A DNA stretch of 64,000 nt from Microdochium bolleyi (lineage: Eukaryota > Ascomycota > Sordariomycetes > Xylariales > Microdochiaceae). The stretch spans positions 2,113,524 through 2,177,523 of the forward strand of contig KQ964245.1 of assembly GCA_001566295.1 (NCBI GenBank). Direction: 5' to 3'. A program made the translations under genes and the position numbers. Each line of letters starts with the position of its first letter. Within the stretch, counting starts at the first letter, position 1. Shown in pieces: positions 48,622 through 60,676 of this stretch. The notes beneath the pieces were generated by a model. That model saw nothing but the letters and a program-made list of their open reading frames with translations, ran no database searches and was not told where the DNA came from.

Positions 48622-49635
48622 GCTGGCACGCCCGCGCCCGCGCCCGCAATCACTCGGGAGTGGTGATCCAGAGGCATTGGTGGTGGTGCGACATGCTCAT
48701 CTCGGCGTTGGTTCCGGCACGGCTGACCACTCCAGAGACCATATTCTTAGGTAGTCTAGCCTGAGAAGGCTGAGTCAGAGTCCGTGGCCATGTCTGCCTG
48801 TCTGTCTGCGTGCCTTTGGCCCGGCATGCGTTCTTACGGGAATGTGAAGTATTGCTTACCTAGATGCTGTGATGAAAGAGAACAGCAAGGAGGGTCAATG
48901 CATGTTATGTCCTCTAGTTAGTATCACCATCGAGCAGCATCTTGCACAGCGTAGCAGTCCCACCCTACATGTGAGCGCCTGGATGAGGTATCTAGGTCGC
49001 GACTGCCCCGGGCTCTCGGACGAGAAAGACTTTCACGGAACCAGTGAAGGACCACCATTCATGGGATCAAAAGCAAGCAAGCAGGCAGGCAGACAGGCAT
49101 GCAAAGCACCGGCAGGGACGGAGAGTTTCCGCAAGGTAAAGTACATCCCGCGACGGCATGCAGAAACAAGACTTGCTCCATGTTGACAGGGCTGACACGA
49201 ACGTCAACACCTTGACACCTCGACACGGGCCATAAACTACCTTGACAACCCCTTAGCCGCGGAATAGCCCGTGGCACATAACCTCAGGGGTGCGCAAGGG
49301 AAGACAGATACCGGTGTGAGGTCATCCTGTCTCTCTCAACCATGTCTCACTCACGGGAACGCGTGCCTTCCGGTGCTAAAGATGCAAGGAGCTTGGGCCA
49401 GGGGAAGAAAAAAGCACAGATCTCAAAAGGGTCTCACTTTTGCGCTTTCTGCTTCTCTACGTATATGCTTCCAATTACATTCCATGCCGCCCTCTCGGTG
49501 TGTGCCATCGCTGAGCAGTATCTTGCGGTCTTTCATCCCAAAGACGCGTGGTCATACACATACAAATCATCCAATTAGACATAAGTCCGACCCAGGAACG
49601 TCGCACGCTTCTCTTCCCGCTAGCCTGTCGGACAC

Positions 49636-52600
49636 CTAGTCCGCAGACGCCCTGGCCAGCGCCTCGTGGATGTGCGGTGGGAAACGGTACTTGAGCTGGC
49701 TCGTGTACGTCGTCAGGTCCATGCTCATCTGCCGGAGCTTGGCAATCATCATGCGCACGGTGCCGTCGTTGCCGCTGTACTGGCCACCCGCGAGCTTCTC
49801 GCGCTCCTGCACGCAGCATGTGATGGTCCACAGCAGCAGGTTGGGCACATTGGCCGCCACCGGCTGGCTGAGCCCGCTGAAGCGCGAAGCGGCGTTGCGG
49901 ATCTTGTTAGCGTCGCCCTTGGCGTCGATGGGGAGGATGTCCAGGTTGCGGATTTTCTATGATTGCACAGTTAGTGGTTGGTTCCTCTTCATATCAAGAC
50001 GGAGTGATCAACGGCGAGTTCAACTTACATCGACGGACTCCGCCCACTGGCCAGCCTCAACCATCTTCTTGATCAGGCTCATCTCGAGCAGCATATGGCA
50101 CGAGCCCCGATTCTGGTCCTCGATCTTGGTGTAGAACATGGCGTCCTGCTCGTAGATTGACATCATGGTCTGTGCCAGCTGCACAGGATCATCTATCGAC
50201 GCCAGGCTGAGGCTGCTGCCTGGCTGCACACCAGGGGCGTTGTCGTCCGCTCTCGGCTTGACGGGCTGCAGACGCATGGGATCCTCGCCAATGTCCAGCG
50301 AGATGGCCTCGCTCAGCGCGCGGCTGATGATGGTCACCACGCTGTCGTAGTCGCCAGCAAGGTGGTAGAGCAGGACAGCATCGGTCGTCCGGCCGTTCTC
50401 GTCCGCAAATCTCGCCGCCTGCTGCGTGACAGTGCGGACAAAGTCATCTCCAGCTTGCAAGTGGATGAGCTGAGCACGTTCCTGGATGAGACCCTGGATG
50501 CGCTGGCCGTCAGGACGGATGTCTCCAATGAGCTTGCTGAATTCCCTAGTCTCGAGCACAAGTTCCCGCAGGGCGGCGTGGCACAGTTCGGCCTGCTGAG
50601 CACCCGCCTCGCCCTCCAGGTCGGCGTTGAGGCAGATCAAGACCAAATAGTCGACCGCCGACTTGACATCAGCAGCCCGGAAGTCACGCGTATAGTAGCC
50701 CAGCATGCGGCCAAAGCTGATCTGGCGGTTGCCTCTGGTATCGAACGAAACCAGGTCGTTGGCAGCGGACCAGGGATCGGCAGGTCTGAGTAGACCGTAG
50801 AACTCGAGAGCGATGGCGAAGTGGATGGCGTCGACATATGAGAATTGGTACAGGTACGCAATAGATTTCTCGAACATGCCCGCAAGTACTTGCATGAAGA
50901 AGAACATGCCAAACGTGCCATTCGTATCCTCACTGGGAGTCTTGGGGAAGTGCTTGTTCCCGATCTCCTGGATGCTGTTTTGCAGATCGAGCAGGGTGTA
51001 GGATTCGCTGGCGACCTCAATCGTCCGCTCATTCTCACGGGCGAGGTTGAACTGCAGCCAGATCCAGTCGTCAATATCTGTCTTCAGACCGTCTAGGCTG
51101 CGGTTGTTGACCTCGCAGCGACCAACGATCTTGTAGCAGGCCATTCGGTAGGGATCGATCGAGTTTGTCGGCGCCATGCGAGAACGCTGACTGTACTCGT
51201 TGTTGCACCTCTCCTGTAGCTGCCGGCGCAGCCTCCTGTCGGGGCTCGCCGCGTACTCCAAAAGGTATGAGGAGAAGGTCCGGTCGATAGCCCGGAATGT
51301 GGTTGCACGAGCCTTCACATACTCCGCAGCCTCGTCTACGTGACCAGACCTCAGGAGGTAGAAGACGAGAGCCCAAATGTACTCGCCCTCGACCTGTTGC
51401 AGCTCGGCACCGTCGGGAACGAGGTCTTTCCGCACATGTCGTAGGCGGACGTACGCCTTCATCTTGCTGATGACGTCCGGCCGTCCTCCAAGGTTCGCCT
51501 CCTTGGGGTATTTCGTGATCAAGTCCTCAACATTATCGTAGAACTTGCGCTCGAGGAACCTGTTTGCGCCGTTGAGGATGGCCTTGCGCATGTTGCCGGC
51601 GTTGGCAGACTTGCTGTTCACGTCGAGATACATGTCTTTGAAGGCGCGCTCCTTGGCCGTAGCACCTCCAGCAAAGGTCTCGGCATCGGCGTTCTCGCCG
51701 ACCATCGCAATGACGGCCTGGTACGCATCCACCATGTGCTGCGCGTGTCTGTCGCCAGAAGTGCTCTCCACGTGCGCAAATTCGTGCAAAATCGGGAAGG
51801 GTGCCTTCTCGACACGCGCAAGGTTGAGCTGCCGCACCCGCTCGGAGAGCTTGGACTGCTTCTCACGCAGGAAGCGATCGTCAGTGACGGACGCGCTACC
51901 GAGAGTTGCGCCACCATTCTGTTCCTTGACGTCGCCAAACTCTGGGTGAGAGCCGATCTTGCTCGGGGTGCCGATGACCGACTTCTGAAGGGTGGAGCGG
52001 CCAAAGGTGCTGCCCTTGGCGCCGTTCGTGGACGCTCGGCCAGTACGAGCTGTGCGTCTGGAAGTACCGAAGCCGCCCTTCGCAGACGGTTCGGCCGTGC
52101 TGGCGCCGGGGCTGTCCTGCACCGACTTGATGCCAAAGTGCTCGTAGATGCGCATCCTCTGGGCTTCCCATTCCGACGTGATGTTATCCTCGAGGAAGTT
52201 GTCGAAATCCCTCGCCGAGCGCTCCAGGCCGTCGGCGATCATGTTGAGGGTGGTCTTGGTCTGCAGATTCGCGAGGTAGGCATCGACATCGACGGCGGAT
52301 GGGCCGTTGCCCGCGACGGGGCGCTCGACACGGGCGCCGATGTGGGCGTGGAAGAAGTTGAGGTCCTTGACCGCAGAACCCGGGTCGACTCCAGAGGCGG
52401 CGAGCATGTACTGGCCCTTGCCAGCCTGGGCAGGGTCGGTGGTGCGAGCACCGAGCTGTCGTAGGCGCTGTCGCAGGTCGCCCATGCCCAGGTGGAGGCT
52501 GGGCAGGTCCTCGAGCGGCGATTCTCCATTGGCCTGCTTCTTGCTCTTAGCGAGCAAGCTGTCGAAGTAACCTGTTGTGTTTCCCTGCGGCTGCGCGTTG

Positions 52601-52977
52601 GCAGTCACAGACGCGCCAGGCTGTTGCTGCTGCTGTTGCTGGGCACCACCGAACAGGCTCGATGTCGCCTGCTGTGGCTGAGTCTGCTGGCCGCCACCCA
52701 GACCGCCAAAGGGGTTGCTCGACTGCTGCGTGTTTGTCTGCTGGGCAGCGCCGCCACCAAACAGGCCCGACGGCTGCTGCTGCTGCTGTGTCGCGGGCTG
52801 CTGAGTCGACTGGCCGAACAGTGATGATGTCGAAGTCGTATTATTGTTGTTCGTCGCGGTAGCCGAGCCGAAAAGGCCGCCGCCGGTCGAGGGCTGGGCA
52901 GTCGCGTTGCCGCCTCCAAGTGTCGAGCCGAACAGGGAGGAGCCCGCAGGCTTCGCGGGCTGGCCGAAGAGCGACAT
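49636..52977 (-). CDS. nic96: nucleoporin Nic96 with FG-repeat N terminus
   Basis: Two exons, 52977-50029 and 49956-49636, encode 1089 residues; the intron has a GTAAGT donor and a TAG acceptor in phase 0. Nic96 is the scaffold nucleoporin that anchors the Nsp1-Nup49-Nup57 channel complex in the inner ring of the pore. The first about 115 residues carry seven FG dipeptides, mainly SLFG or GLFG, in a Q/N/T-rich setting. A likely Nsp1-complex-binding helix follows (YFDSLLAKSKKQ near residue 137). A Gly/Arg-rich, basic linker lies around 290-330, and then comes the long all-helical Nic96 domain to the end (for example LQQVEGEYIWALVFYLLRSGH, and FGMFFFMQVLAGMFEKSIAYL). Yeast Nic96 (839 residues) lacks FG repeats, so the N terminus is the notable part. 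The gene is followed by only about 340 bp of other sequence before the FGGY kinase stop on its 5' side. Confidence 0.93.
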
Positions 52978-53419
52978 GGCGCGCGCGTGTGGTCAATGAC
53001 GATGGCGCGAAGCGAGTGTGGCTCCGTTGGAGACGAATCGAGGACGCGATGCTGGGTTGTGTCGAGATTGGGGGAACGTCGGATGAGCTCTGGGAAGCTC
53101 TCGCGGTGTTCGAGGTCCGCAAAAAGTTATCGATTGGACGGACCAGCAAGCTCGTGCCTGCACGAAGAAAACAATCAACAGGGCAGCAACCACTGGAGCT
53201 CAGCGGCCCTGCAGCGCCTTCCCCGTCAGGCACGGACCACAAAACCCACTACGCAAACAGTCCGCAGCAAGCACCAGTGGCATGCGACGTCTTTCCATTG
53301 TCACTGGTACTGCTCAGGCATTTCGTGAAGTGGAAACTCATAAGTAATTGGCATTTCATTAAGGTGTCGTCATTCAGGCAATTTTGTCTATGTTAGGTAT
53401 ACTGCTCACTCCCCTTGCT
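52978..53419. other. intergenic, Nic96 promoter and FGGY-kinase 3' end
   Basis: A compact 442-bp spacer between two genes on the same strand (kinase upstream, Nic96 downstream). The last about 130 bp next to the kinase stop is richer in A/T. Confidence 0.5.
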
Positions 53420-55336
53420 TTACTCCAGAGCATCGTCGATCCTCTGGCGGTACTCCTGCTGGGTGCGGCACTGCTCGAGGAAGATCTCGTACTTGGCGTC
53501 GAGCAGCTTCTTCTGCTTGGCGTCCTTGCCAGGCTTGACCAAGCGGCCCGGCTTGCTCATCCGGTCCATGATGCTCCAGAGGTGCTCGGTCTTGCCATCG
53601 GCGTCAGCGCTGGCAGCCTTGGCTCCCAGCATGGCCGCGCCGTGCACCACGGCGGCATGCACGTACCGCGGGATCAGCACGGGCAGGCCCGTCGCTGTCG
53701 CGATCAGATCCATTAGCAGGTCATTCTGGCATTGGCTGCCGGACATGAAGATGGTCTGCAGTGTGTGGCCCGACTTGTTCATCGACTCGACAATCTGCCG
53801 CGTCTGCAGCGCGATGAACTCCATCGTGGCATAGTAGTACAGGGCGAGGCCGTCGACGCTCGCATCGGGGCTGAGACCGATCACAGAGCCCTTCATGTTG
53901 GGGTCGGCGATGGGCGACCGGTTGCCCCAGAGGTCGCCATAAAAGAAGAAGTGACGTGCAATGTATGAAACGTTGGGCGCGTCGGCCTTCTCGGCGAGCT
54001 CGCGGATGTGTTGGTTCAGGTAATCGTAGATGTTCATCTGTGTGGCCTCCGCGAGAGGCAGCATGTCCTTGTGCGCTGGATGTGTCTCGATGACATGCCG
54101 CAAGAGCTCGCCCGTGGCTGACTGGCCACCCTCCGCCATCCAGAAGTCTGGCAAGAGAACATCTCGGTATGGACCCCAAACACCGTTGACGAACACTGGT
54201 TTCTCGGACATGGCCAAGTGGCACGTGGATGTGCCCGCCACGGCGGCCAGGCGCGTGAAGGCCTGGTGCATGTCGTTGGACGGGTGGTCCTCGTCGGCGT
54301 GACCGTACTGCTTGTCGACCTTGGCACCAACCGTTCCTACCCAGCCGGCGTAGGCATCGATCACACCACTGCCGACCGCGATGCCGGCGGGCAGTCCTAG
54401 TTGTGCGGCAGCCTTCTCGGATAGTGGGCCCACGAGCTCGCCGGCGCTCAAATACTTGCCGTTCTGTGACAGTGAGTCCACGTTAGTAAATCTGCTTCCT
54501 GTCCGTCTCTGTGAGGAGCGCAAAACTCACCACGCCCTGGACACCTCCCATGCGCCTGAAGTTGTCCTCTGCGAGATCGCTGAGGCCAATGGTGTTAAAG
54601 AAATCTTCCTGCCAGCCCTTGTTGCTGCCATCCACGCCGATTGGCACGAAACCCTGCTTGCACACGGTGCTGCAGAAGCTACGAGTCTCGAGCCCCGTGG
54701 CGAGATGCGTCAGGGCGTCGCCGAGGTCGTAAAACTTGCAGCGGTCCCACAGCTCCTTGGGCATGTTGTTCTTGAGCCAGAGCGCCTTGGGAATCTCCAT
54801 TTCGATGCTCATCTTGCCGCCGACGTAGCGCAGCAGGTTGTGGCCCGTGGCGTTGATTTTGTTGGTCTCATCCACAGGGCGGTGGTCTAGCCAGAGGATG
54901 ACGTTGCGGTCGTTGCCGTCATTCTCGAAGTCTGGGCCGGTGACGGCGACGGGCTCGTCGGTGTCCTCGGTGAAAACGGAGAGGGAGCATGTCGCGTCGA
55001 AGCCGATGCCCTTGATGAGTGATGTATCGACGCCGGACTTGTGGATCACCGCCTGTACGCACTGGCAGATGCAGTACCAGATGTCTGTTGTGGATTGTTC
55101 CTGTTACAACACGCATAATTGTCAGCACCAGGCACAACGGACGAGGGGGTTTTGATCAACATGGAGCTCACATAGTAGCCGGTCTGAGGCTGCCACAGCT
55201 TGATGGCTTCGGAGTGGAGAGCTTTGATGTCTCCTGCGAGGTCGATCAGGCAAGCACGAGCAGAGCCTGTGCCAACGTCGATCCCGATGAAGTGGTCCTT
55301 GATCACAGAGTCAGCCATCATGAGTTCTGGGAGCAT
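53420..55336 (-). CDS. FGGY-family carbohydrate kinase, YDR109C/FGGY type (D-ribulokinase-like)
   Basis: Three exons, 55336-55172, 55100-54531 and 54463-53420, give 592 residues; all junctions are phase 0. The N-terminal domain begins with HFIGIDVGTGSARACLIDL, the ASKHA ATP-binding phosphate-1 motif. DATCSLSVF and WLDHRP follow; the latter carries the substrate-contact Asp-His pair seen in FGGY kinases. The C-terminal domain has GSGVIDAYAGWVGT with the catalytic-base-type aspartate, MSGSQCQNDLLMDLIA, and the adenosine-site HGAAMLGAKAA. The human FGGY and yeast YDR109C relatives phosphorylate D-ribulose, probably as metabolite repair in the cytosol; I infer the same substrate class by similarity. 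In-frame start alternatives are 55321 and 55318, which would shorten the protein by five or six residues. Confidence 0.88.
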
Positions 55337-57238
55337 TGAGCATGGGACGACTGTGCTGAACCCGTCTAGTGTTGAAATCGGGAACGATAGGATGCGATTT
55401 TTGCTAATTGTGACATACGTTGTTCTCTAGAACAATTGTGTTCCTTGTGCTGCACAGGGAGCGGGCATTCGTTAGCAGCCATTCCGACAACGCTCAACAG
55501 TAACAACAATGAGGGGGGATGAGCCAAGGCGTCGAAGTTGCCGCTCTCCCACCCTCCCACACGATTGTGTTGGGGCAAGGATCTGCTGTTTCACTTACTC
55601 AGCCATGGCTGACGACTGCTGAGGACTTGGAAGCCGTGTGAGCCGAGTGACGTTGTCTGAATGTCAAGGGGGAAGCTTCTGCAAGCTGTTTTGGGAGCTT
55701 GGTTGAGGCGCAGTCTGCGGTTGTCGTCGACGTAAGCCCAATCTCGGGTTGGTTGGTCCGTCCGTATGTCTTCTTGGGGTATCTCTGGTAGCAGGACTGT
55801 TGTCGCAAGCAGGTTCACGACAGAAAGACAGAGGAGTTGCAGGAGTGGCAACTAGCTCCGTGCCTGGCTAACAGGCGGGCGGGAGAGAGCTCTTGTAGCC
55901 GATCCTTTGAGCTCCAGGCGCACAGTCAGGATCGTTTCGCCCCTTGCCGTGGTACATCCCAAAAAGATTGAGTTTTCCGGGTGATCCGCCCCCAGTGCTT
56001 CCCCTCCCCCAATTCAGGGTCCTTGAAGCTCTGACGAAAGCCGTGGTGGGCGAGGTGGGGGAGAGCTCCTCGGCGGCGGCGGCGCGGATGCAGGCACTCG
56101 CGGCCCAAGCCCTGCGCCATGTCATCACCGCTGGACAGAGCCCCGCGCGGGCTACCGCTGCGGCATCGGCAGCCCGCAGCTCATGGCCGTGTCCAGTGGC
56201 CCTTGGCTCACTTGGCGCGCGAGCGACCCTGGTGGTGACAGCGATGGTGGGGAAGCTGCCCCTCTTCGCGATGCTGATCGTGGGCCGAAAGGTGGGTTCT
56301 CCAACCGCCCAGAATGGCAATTCCGGCAATGATTTCTGGTTCTTCTTCCAGTAGTCCATGGGGCACTGGGCGAGCCCGAGAGTCCACTGGCGACTGGCGA
56401 GTCGTGGCAGGAGCAGTCGGACGTGCCTTCCCCAAGAGGTCGAAGAGAGTCGGACAGGCAACCAGATCCCCAGCGTCTCTGGAACCTTGGGAAACCCTAA
56501 AAGAATTCTCGGCCTCACTCCTTCGACAACGTCTCAAATCAGCAATTGAATCACCACCAACCCTCCAATCAGCTCCGAAGCGAGGTACCCGTACGATATG
56601 TATGAGCTTGACTCCAAGTTACTTGCTCACCACACCACAGCACACCACACCGCCATAACCACGCGAGCCATGATGTCCAAACATCTCGAATCTGCAATAT
56701 CTACGGCCACGGCACGGGTTTGGTCGAACAGGGGAGACCGCAGCGGCGGAGCGGAGCGGACGGATTCGCCACCCTGCACTTGGAACGGCAAAAGGACTCC
56801 TCAATACGGCATCCCGGGCTTGCCACCAGGGTTGTTGCATGTGCTCGTCCCTCGCTTGTGTCGTTGTTCATGCATGCAGCCCCAGTGAGTCGTAAGACCA
56901 AGGTATGTATCACGTTGCTTGCAGCCGGAGGTTTAACCTCATCTCTGTTCATCGACTATTTCATACGGGGACATCGCAAATTCTGCAAACTGGCAGTCAC
57001 ACTGGGGTATCCAAAGCAGACAAAAATAGCTTCTGAGGAAAACACACCAAATCATCAATAATCGACCCTTGAGAAAAGACGGGATCGCAGACACCACTCC
57101 GGTCTGTGGCACCGCACTCCGCTCCACCCGGCTCCCCGGACCCTCAATTAACGACCCGCAACTTCGTCATTGATCGGCAGCTTACAGCACCTTATCGCTG
57201 CAGCTCCTGCGTGCTGTCTGTATTGTCCGGTCTTATCA
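55337..57238. other. intergenic, 1.9 kb
   Basis: Promoter of the FGGY kinase gene and 3' flank of the unknown-protein gene, both on the minus strand. Overlapping opposed frames at 55868-56518 minus and 55944-56354 plus show Ala/Arg-rich composition but no domain. No RNA gene was recognised. Confidence 0.45.
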
Positions 57239-60200
57239 TCACCGCTCTGTTGTTCCGTGTGGCTGGTCCTCGACGAGAATGACAACTGTCAGGTTTGCCG
57301 CATATGCCTCCCGGATCGCACATGCCATGCTGGACAAGTCGAGAGGAGTTAGCTGAGTGCCGCAGTGACCACGCGCAGGCAGTCGTTCTTGAGGCAAGCT
57401 TCAGACAGCCCAGAGGATAACATACCAGGTCTTTGTCAAGTCGGCCACGATAGCACACAAACCCCAGTGCGCACACCAGGCTCGAGCGAGGACTTCATTA
57501 TCGCGAACGCCAAACGCCTCGATGGCCAGAACCTGGTCCGCGTTCTCTTCCTTGATTCGCACCTGGAGAGGCACAGCAAATGGTTAGTATACCGAAGCCT
57601 GTAAGACTGTTGCGAGAACTTTTGTGTAAGTCAGGCCTACCTTCTTCGTCACGCCACGAGCGCCGTCAAGCGGCGTCGAACGAGCACTACCGTCACCACT
57701 GCCCATGCCCATACCACTGTCCCGCCTACCCCATTCGCGAATCCCGACAACCTCGTCCGCCTTGACGGTTGTGTAGCGATAGTCAAAGTACAGCGGGTGA
57801 GGACCCTCCGTGCACGGCCAGGCATGGATGAACGAGACATCATGCATGAGCCGCAGCGGCCAGGAAGATCCATCGATGGCGAACTGTATCGAGGCGTCGA
57901 AAACGGTCGGTCCAGACGAGGCCTTGCGGTCCGGGACGGGTGTCAGGCCCAGCAGCTCGACCCGGACCGTGTCCATCGTGTCCTCCGTGTCGGGCGTGAG
58001 CAGCTCGTACTCCTCGACCGGGTAGATCTTGGCGGGCGGCCCCAGCGGGTCAGAGTCCTCGCTGATGGCGAGTACGCTCTGCGGATTCATGCGGTCCTTC
58101 GGCCGCCGCGTGCGGATACGTGCAATCTCCGACCGGTCGAGGTCGCTCGTCGGCTTCGCAGGGCCAACCCAGCCAGCGACTTCGTGGCACGTCGGCGCGA
58201 GGACCTTGCCCACGATACAGGTCGAAGTCCAGTAGGTATAGCTACTGCGGTACTGGAAGCCGCAGTTCGGGTGCACATGTGTTAGTAGCGCAAGCTCGTC
58301 CGTCGCCTTGTCCGGGTCGATATCAATCAGGGCGTTCATGAGCAGGAACGGGAACGTGGGCTGTGATATCTCGATGTCAGCCGTTGCCCTCTGAAGGTGC
58401 GCCACATGAAAACAGAACCCAACTTACCCCGGGCAGAATCAGGCCGCTGAAGAACGCCATGGCGTGCGAACTGATGCCGACCGTGCTCCCCTCCTCGTCG
58501 CTCTTCCTGAGCGCGTCCAGTGTCGCCTCGAGATTGGGCCATTTCATCATCTGCGCAAACCGACGCAGCATCTTGACCTGTCTCTTCCGGAGCTTGCACC
58601 GCAGCCGCAGCTCGTCGGCCGTGTGGCCCCAGTGCTCGATGCGCACGTAGTCGCGCCACCGGCGCGCGAGCGCCATGTCGTACTGGATCCGCGGCGGGAT
58701 CTGCGCCATCAGTCGCTCCTTGGCCGCGGCCTCGTGGCGCGGGCTGTTGATCCGGAGCTCCAGCTCGAGGCCTAGGAGCAGCTGGTAGAAGAATCGCGTG
58801 CAGGCGTCGTAGTTCTCTGGGGACGTGTCGTAAATGAACTTGGTCACGACCTGGTTCCGCGGGTTCGTGAAGTCGATCCAGGCCTTGCTCATCCCACCAC
58901 CACCACCACCAGCACCCCTACCGGCACCGCCGCTGCTGACCTTCCCGAGCTCCAAGTCTGGCTCCCCAGTACCGTACGTGACATACCCATTCTGATCTGC
59001 CGCCGCTCCCGCTCCCGCTCCCGCCTGACTCCCGCTGGGACCCCGTCGCGAGGGTGGTGGCGACGCCGTGCTCACGACGCTGTTGCTGCTCAGCGCCATC
59101 ACGAGATCCATAATCTGCATCGGCACGGGCTTCTTGTGCGGCCTGCTGGCCGTGCGGGCATCCGGGTCCTTCAGGAAGCGGCGATACAACCGGTACATGT
59201 TCTCCTCTGTGTCGCGCTCCTCGTCGCGCTCGAGGCCATGCTCGAGCTCCTTGAGCCGGTCCAGGATCACGATGAGGTCCACGGCCCGCGGTGGCGCGCC
59301 CGGGTCCCGCAGCGGGATGCCCGTGGGGAAGGAGCTCGACTTGCTGACCCAGTGGTTCAGCGTGATCGTGCCGGGCCGCTTGCCGTATGCGAAGGCCATG
59401 CTGGGCTGCTCGAGCGTCTCCCAGGGGTACACGGCCGTTGTGCTGCTGGATTTGTCCGCGGAGCCTTTTTCCTTGTCCGTGTTGCCGGTCGCCGAGCCTC
59501 CGTTTGCACTGCTGGAGGTATTTGTGGTCGCCGTCGTCACGGTCCTGAGCGTCGACAGCGCGGTCATCGAGTCGTGCAACGTCGCTGCGTCGCTTTCGTC
59601 GCCGTGCGTCCCCGCGGTCGTCGTGTACAGCGCGAAATACGCCTCGGGCGGCGAGGCGTGCGGGATCGCCCTCCTGTGGCCCTTGAACGCGGGCACGCCG
59701 CGCGCGATCAGCTCCATCGCCGGGCCGAGCCGGAGCTCCTCGGTGCTCGACATGCCCGAGGGCGGCCAGGACGACAGTCTGCGGCGCTGGGGCTGCTGCT
59801 GCTGCTGCTGTGGTGGCGGTGCGTAGCCTGAGCCGGAGGACGTGGGCTTCTTGACTAGCTGTCCATCTCTGAGCCCATCCCGTGATCGCAGTTCGTTCCG
59901 TGGGTAATCTTGTGGTTGCTGCTGCTGCTGTAGTAGATCACCCGACCGCGAGGCCCGCGCCTTGCCCTTGTCCTCCCTCCTCGCGGAAGGGTAGATATCG
60001 ACCACCGCATCACCGGGTACCTGTCCGGGGATCTGCGTCGCCGAGCCCGTCCTGCCTCCAGTACCGGGCCTTGGAAGTAGTACGTCCGAGTTCGTCCTCC
60101 GCCGCGGGTCGTAGTCGCCCTGGCCGTACTGCGCCTGCTGCTCCAGCTCTCGCCGGCGCCGCCTCTCGTCACGCAAGCCCGGGTCGTCGCCGTCGCGGTG

Positions 60201-60676
60201 CCTCCTCGAGGACTTTCTGCTGCCGAAGCCACCGCCCGTTGTGGACGGGTGGTCGCCGTCGCTCACGCGCCTGCGTCCTCCTGCTGGGTGGCCAGGATCT
60301 TGGTCTCCTAGCGGTTGCTGTTCGTTGGGGAAAATGATACAGAGATTGTTGTCAGCACATTTGAAATCTCTAGAGTCGTGCTTCTTTCATCTTGACGGCC
60401 CTCGCGATTCCGATAAATCCTTGGGCATGTCCTCCCACCTATCCTTTGGCGCCTTATCTCATCTTCCCGACTGAGCAAGCCTCAGTGAGAACGAGAAAAC
60501 ATCACTATGAAATATGGAAACTTGCAGACACTTACCACGGCATCGCTGCGCCTCCGAAACAGCCCGGTGATGAGCTTCTTGGCCTTGCTCTGCGTCCTCT
60601 GCAGACCGCCCTGCGCCGGCGGCGTCCCCTCGTTGGTCGGCGACGGCGACGAGTCGCCCTCCATGGTGGCTGCCAT
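57239..60676 (-). CDS. large protein of unknown function, probably conserved in filamentous ascomycetes
   Basis: Five exons, 60676-60536, 60317-58428, 58360-57641, 57562-57426 and 57329-57239, give 992 residues with phase kept at every junction. The first intron is long for this genome (218 nt); the last has a GCTAAC branch point. Residues 1-47 are a short basic leader (KAKKLITGLFRRRSDAV). To about residue 240 the protein is low-complexity, with Arg-rich and poly-Gln runs. After that it alternates between ordered segments (YPWETLEQPSMAFAYGKRPG, AWIDFTNPRNQVVTKFIYD, RNLP-free helical RWRDYVRIEHWG) and Gly/Ser-rich linkers. From about residue 680 it is compact and looks well folded, with several Cys and Trp. 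The final exons end in KTCMACAIREAYAANLTVVI followed by a short acidic tail. There is no membrane helix, signal peptide or catalytic motif that I recognise. Confidence 0.8.

Larger units (their letters stand above)
46882..49635. other. long 5' flank of bZIP gene and 3' flank of Nic96 gene
   Basis: No supported protein gene. On the minus strand, in the likely leader of the bZIP mRNA, a four-triplet upstream frame (ATG ACC ACC TGA) sits at 46992-46981, and a 234-codon frame starts with ATG at 47730 and ends at 47026. The latter is Pro/Ser/Arg-rich and low in conserved features. Dinucleotide repeats lie at 48511-48523 and 48604-48621. Confidence 0.45.

Noticed and set aside
55868..56518. 216-codon minus-strand frame with an overlapping plus-strand frame
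   Set aside because: Both are Ala/Arg/Pro-rich mirror frames in GC-rich DNA with no conserved segment or splice context.
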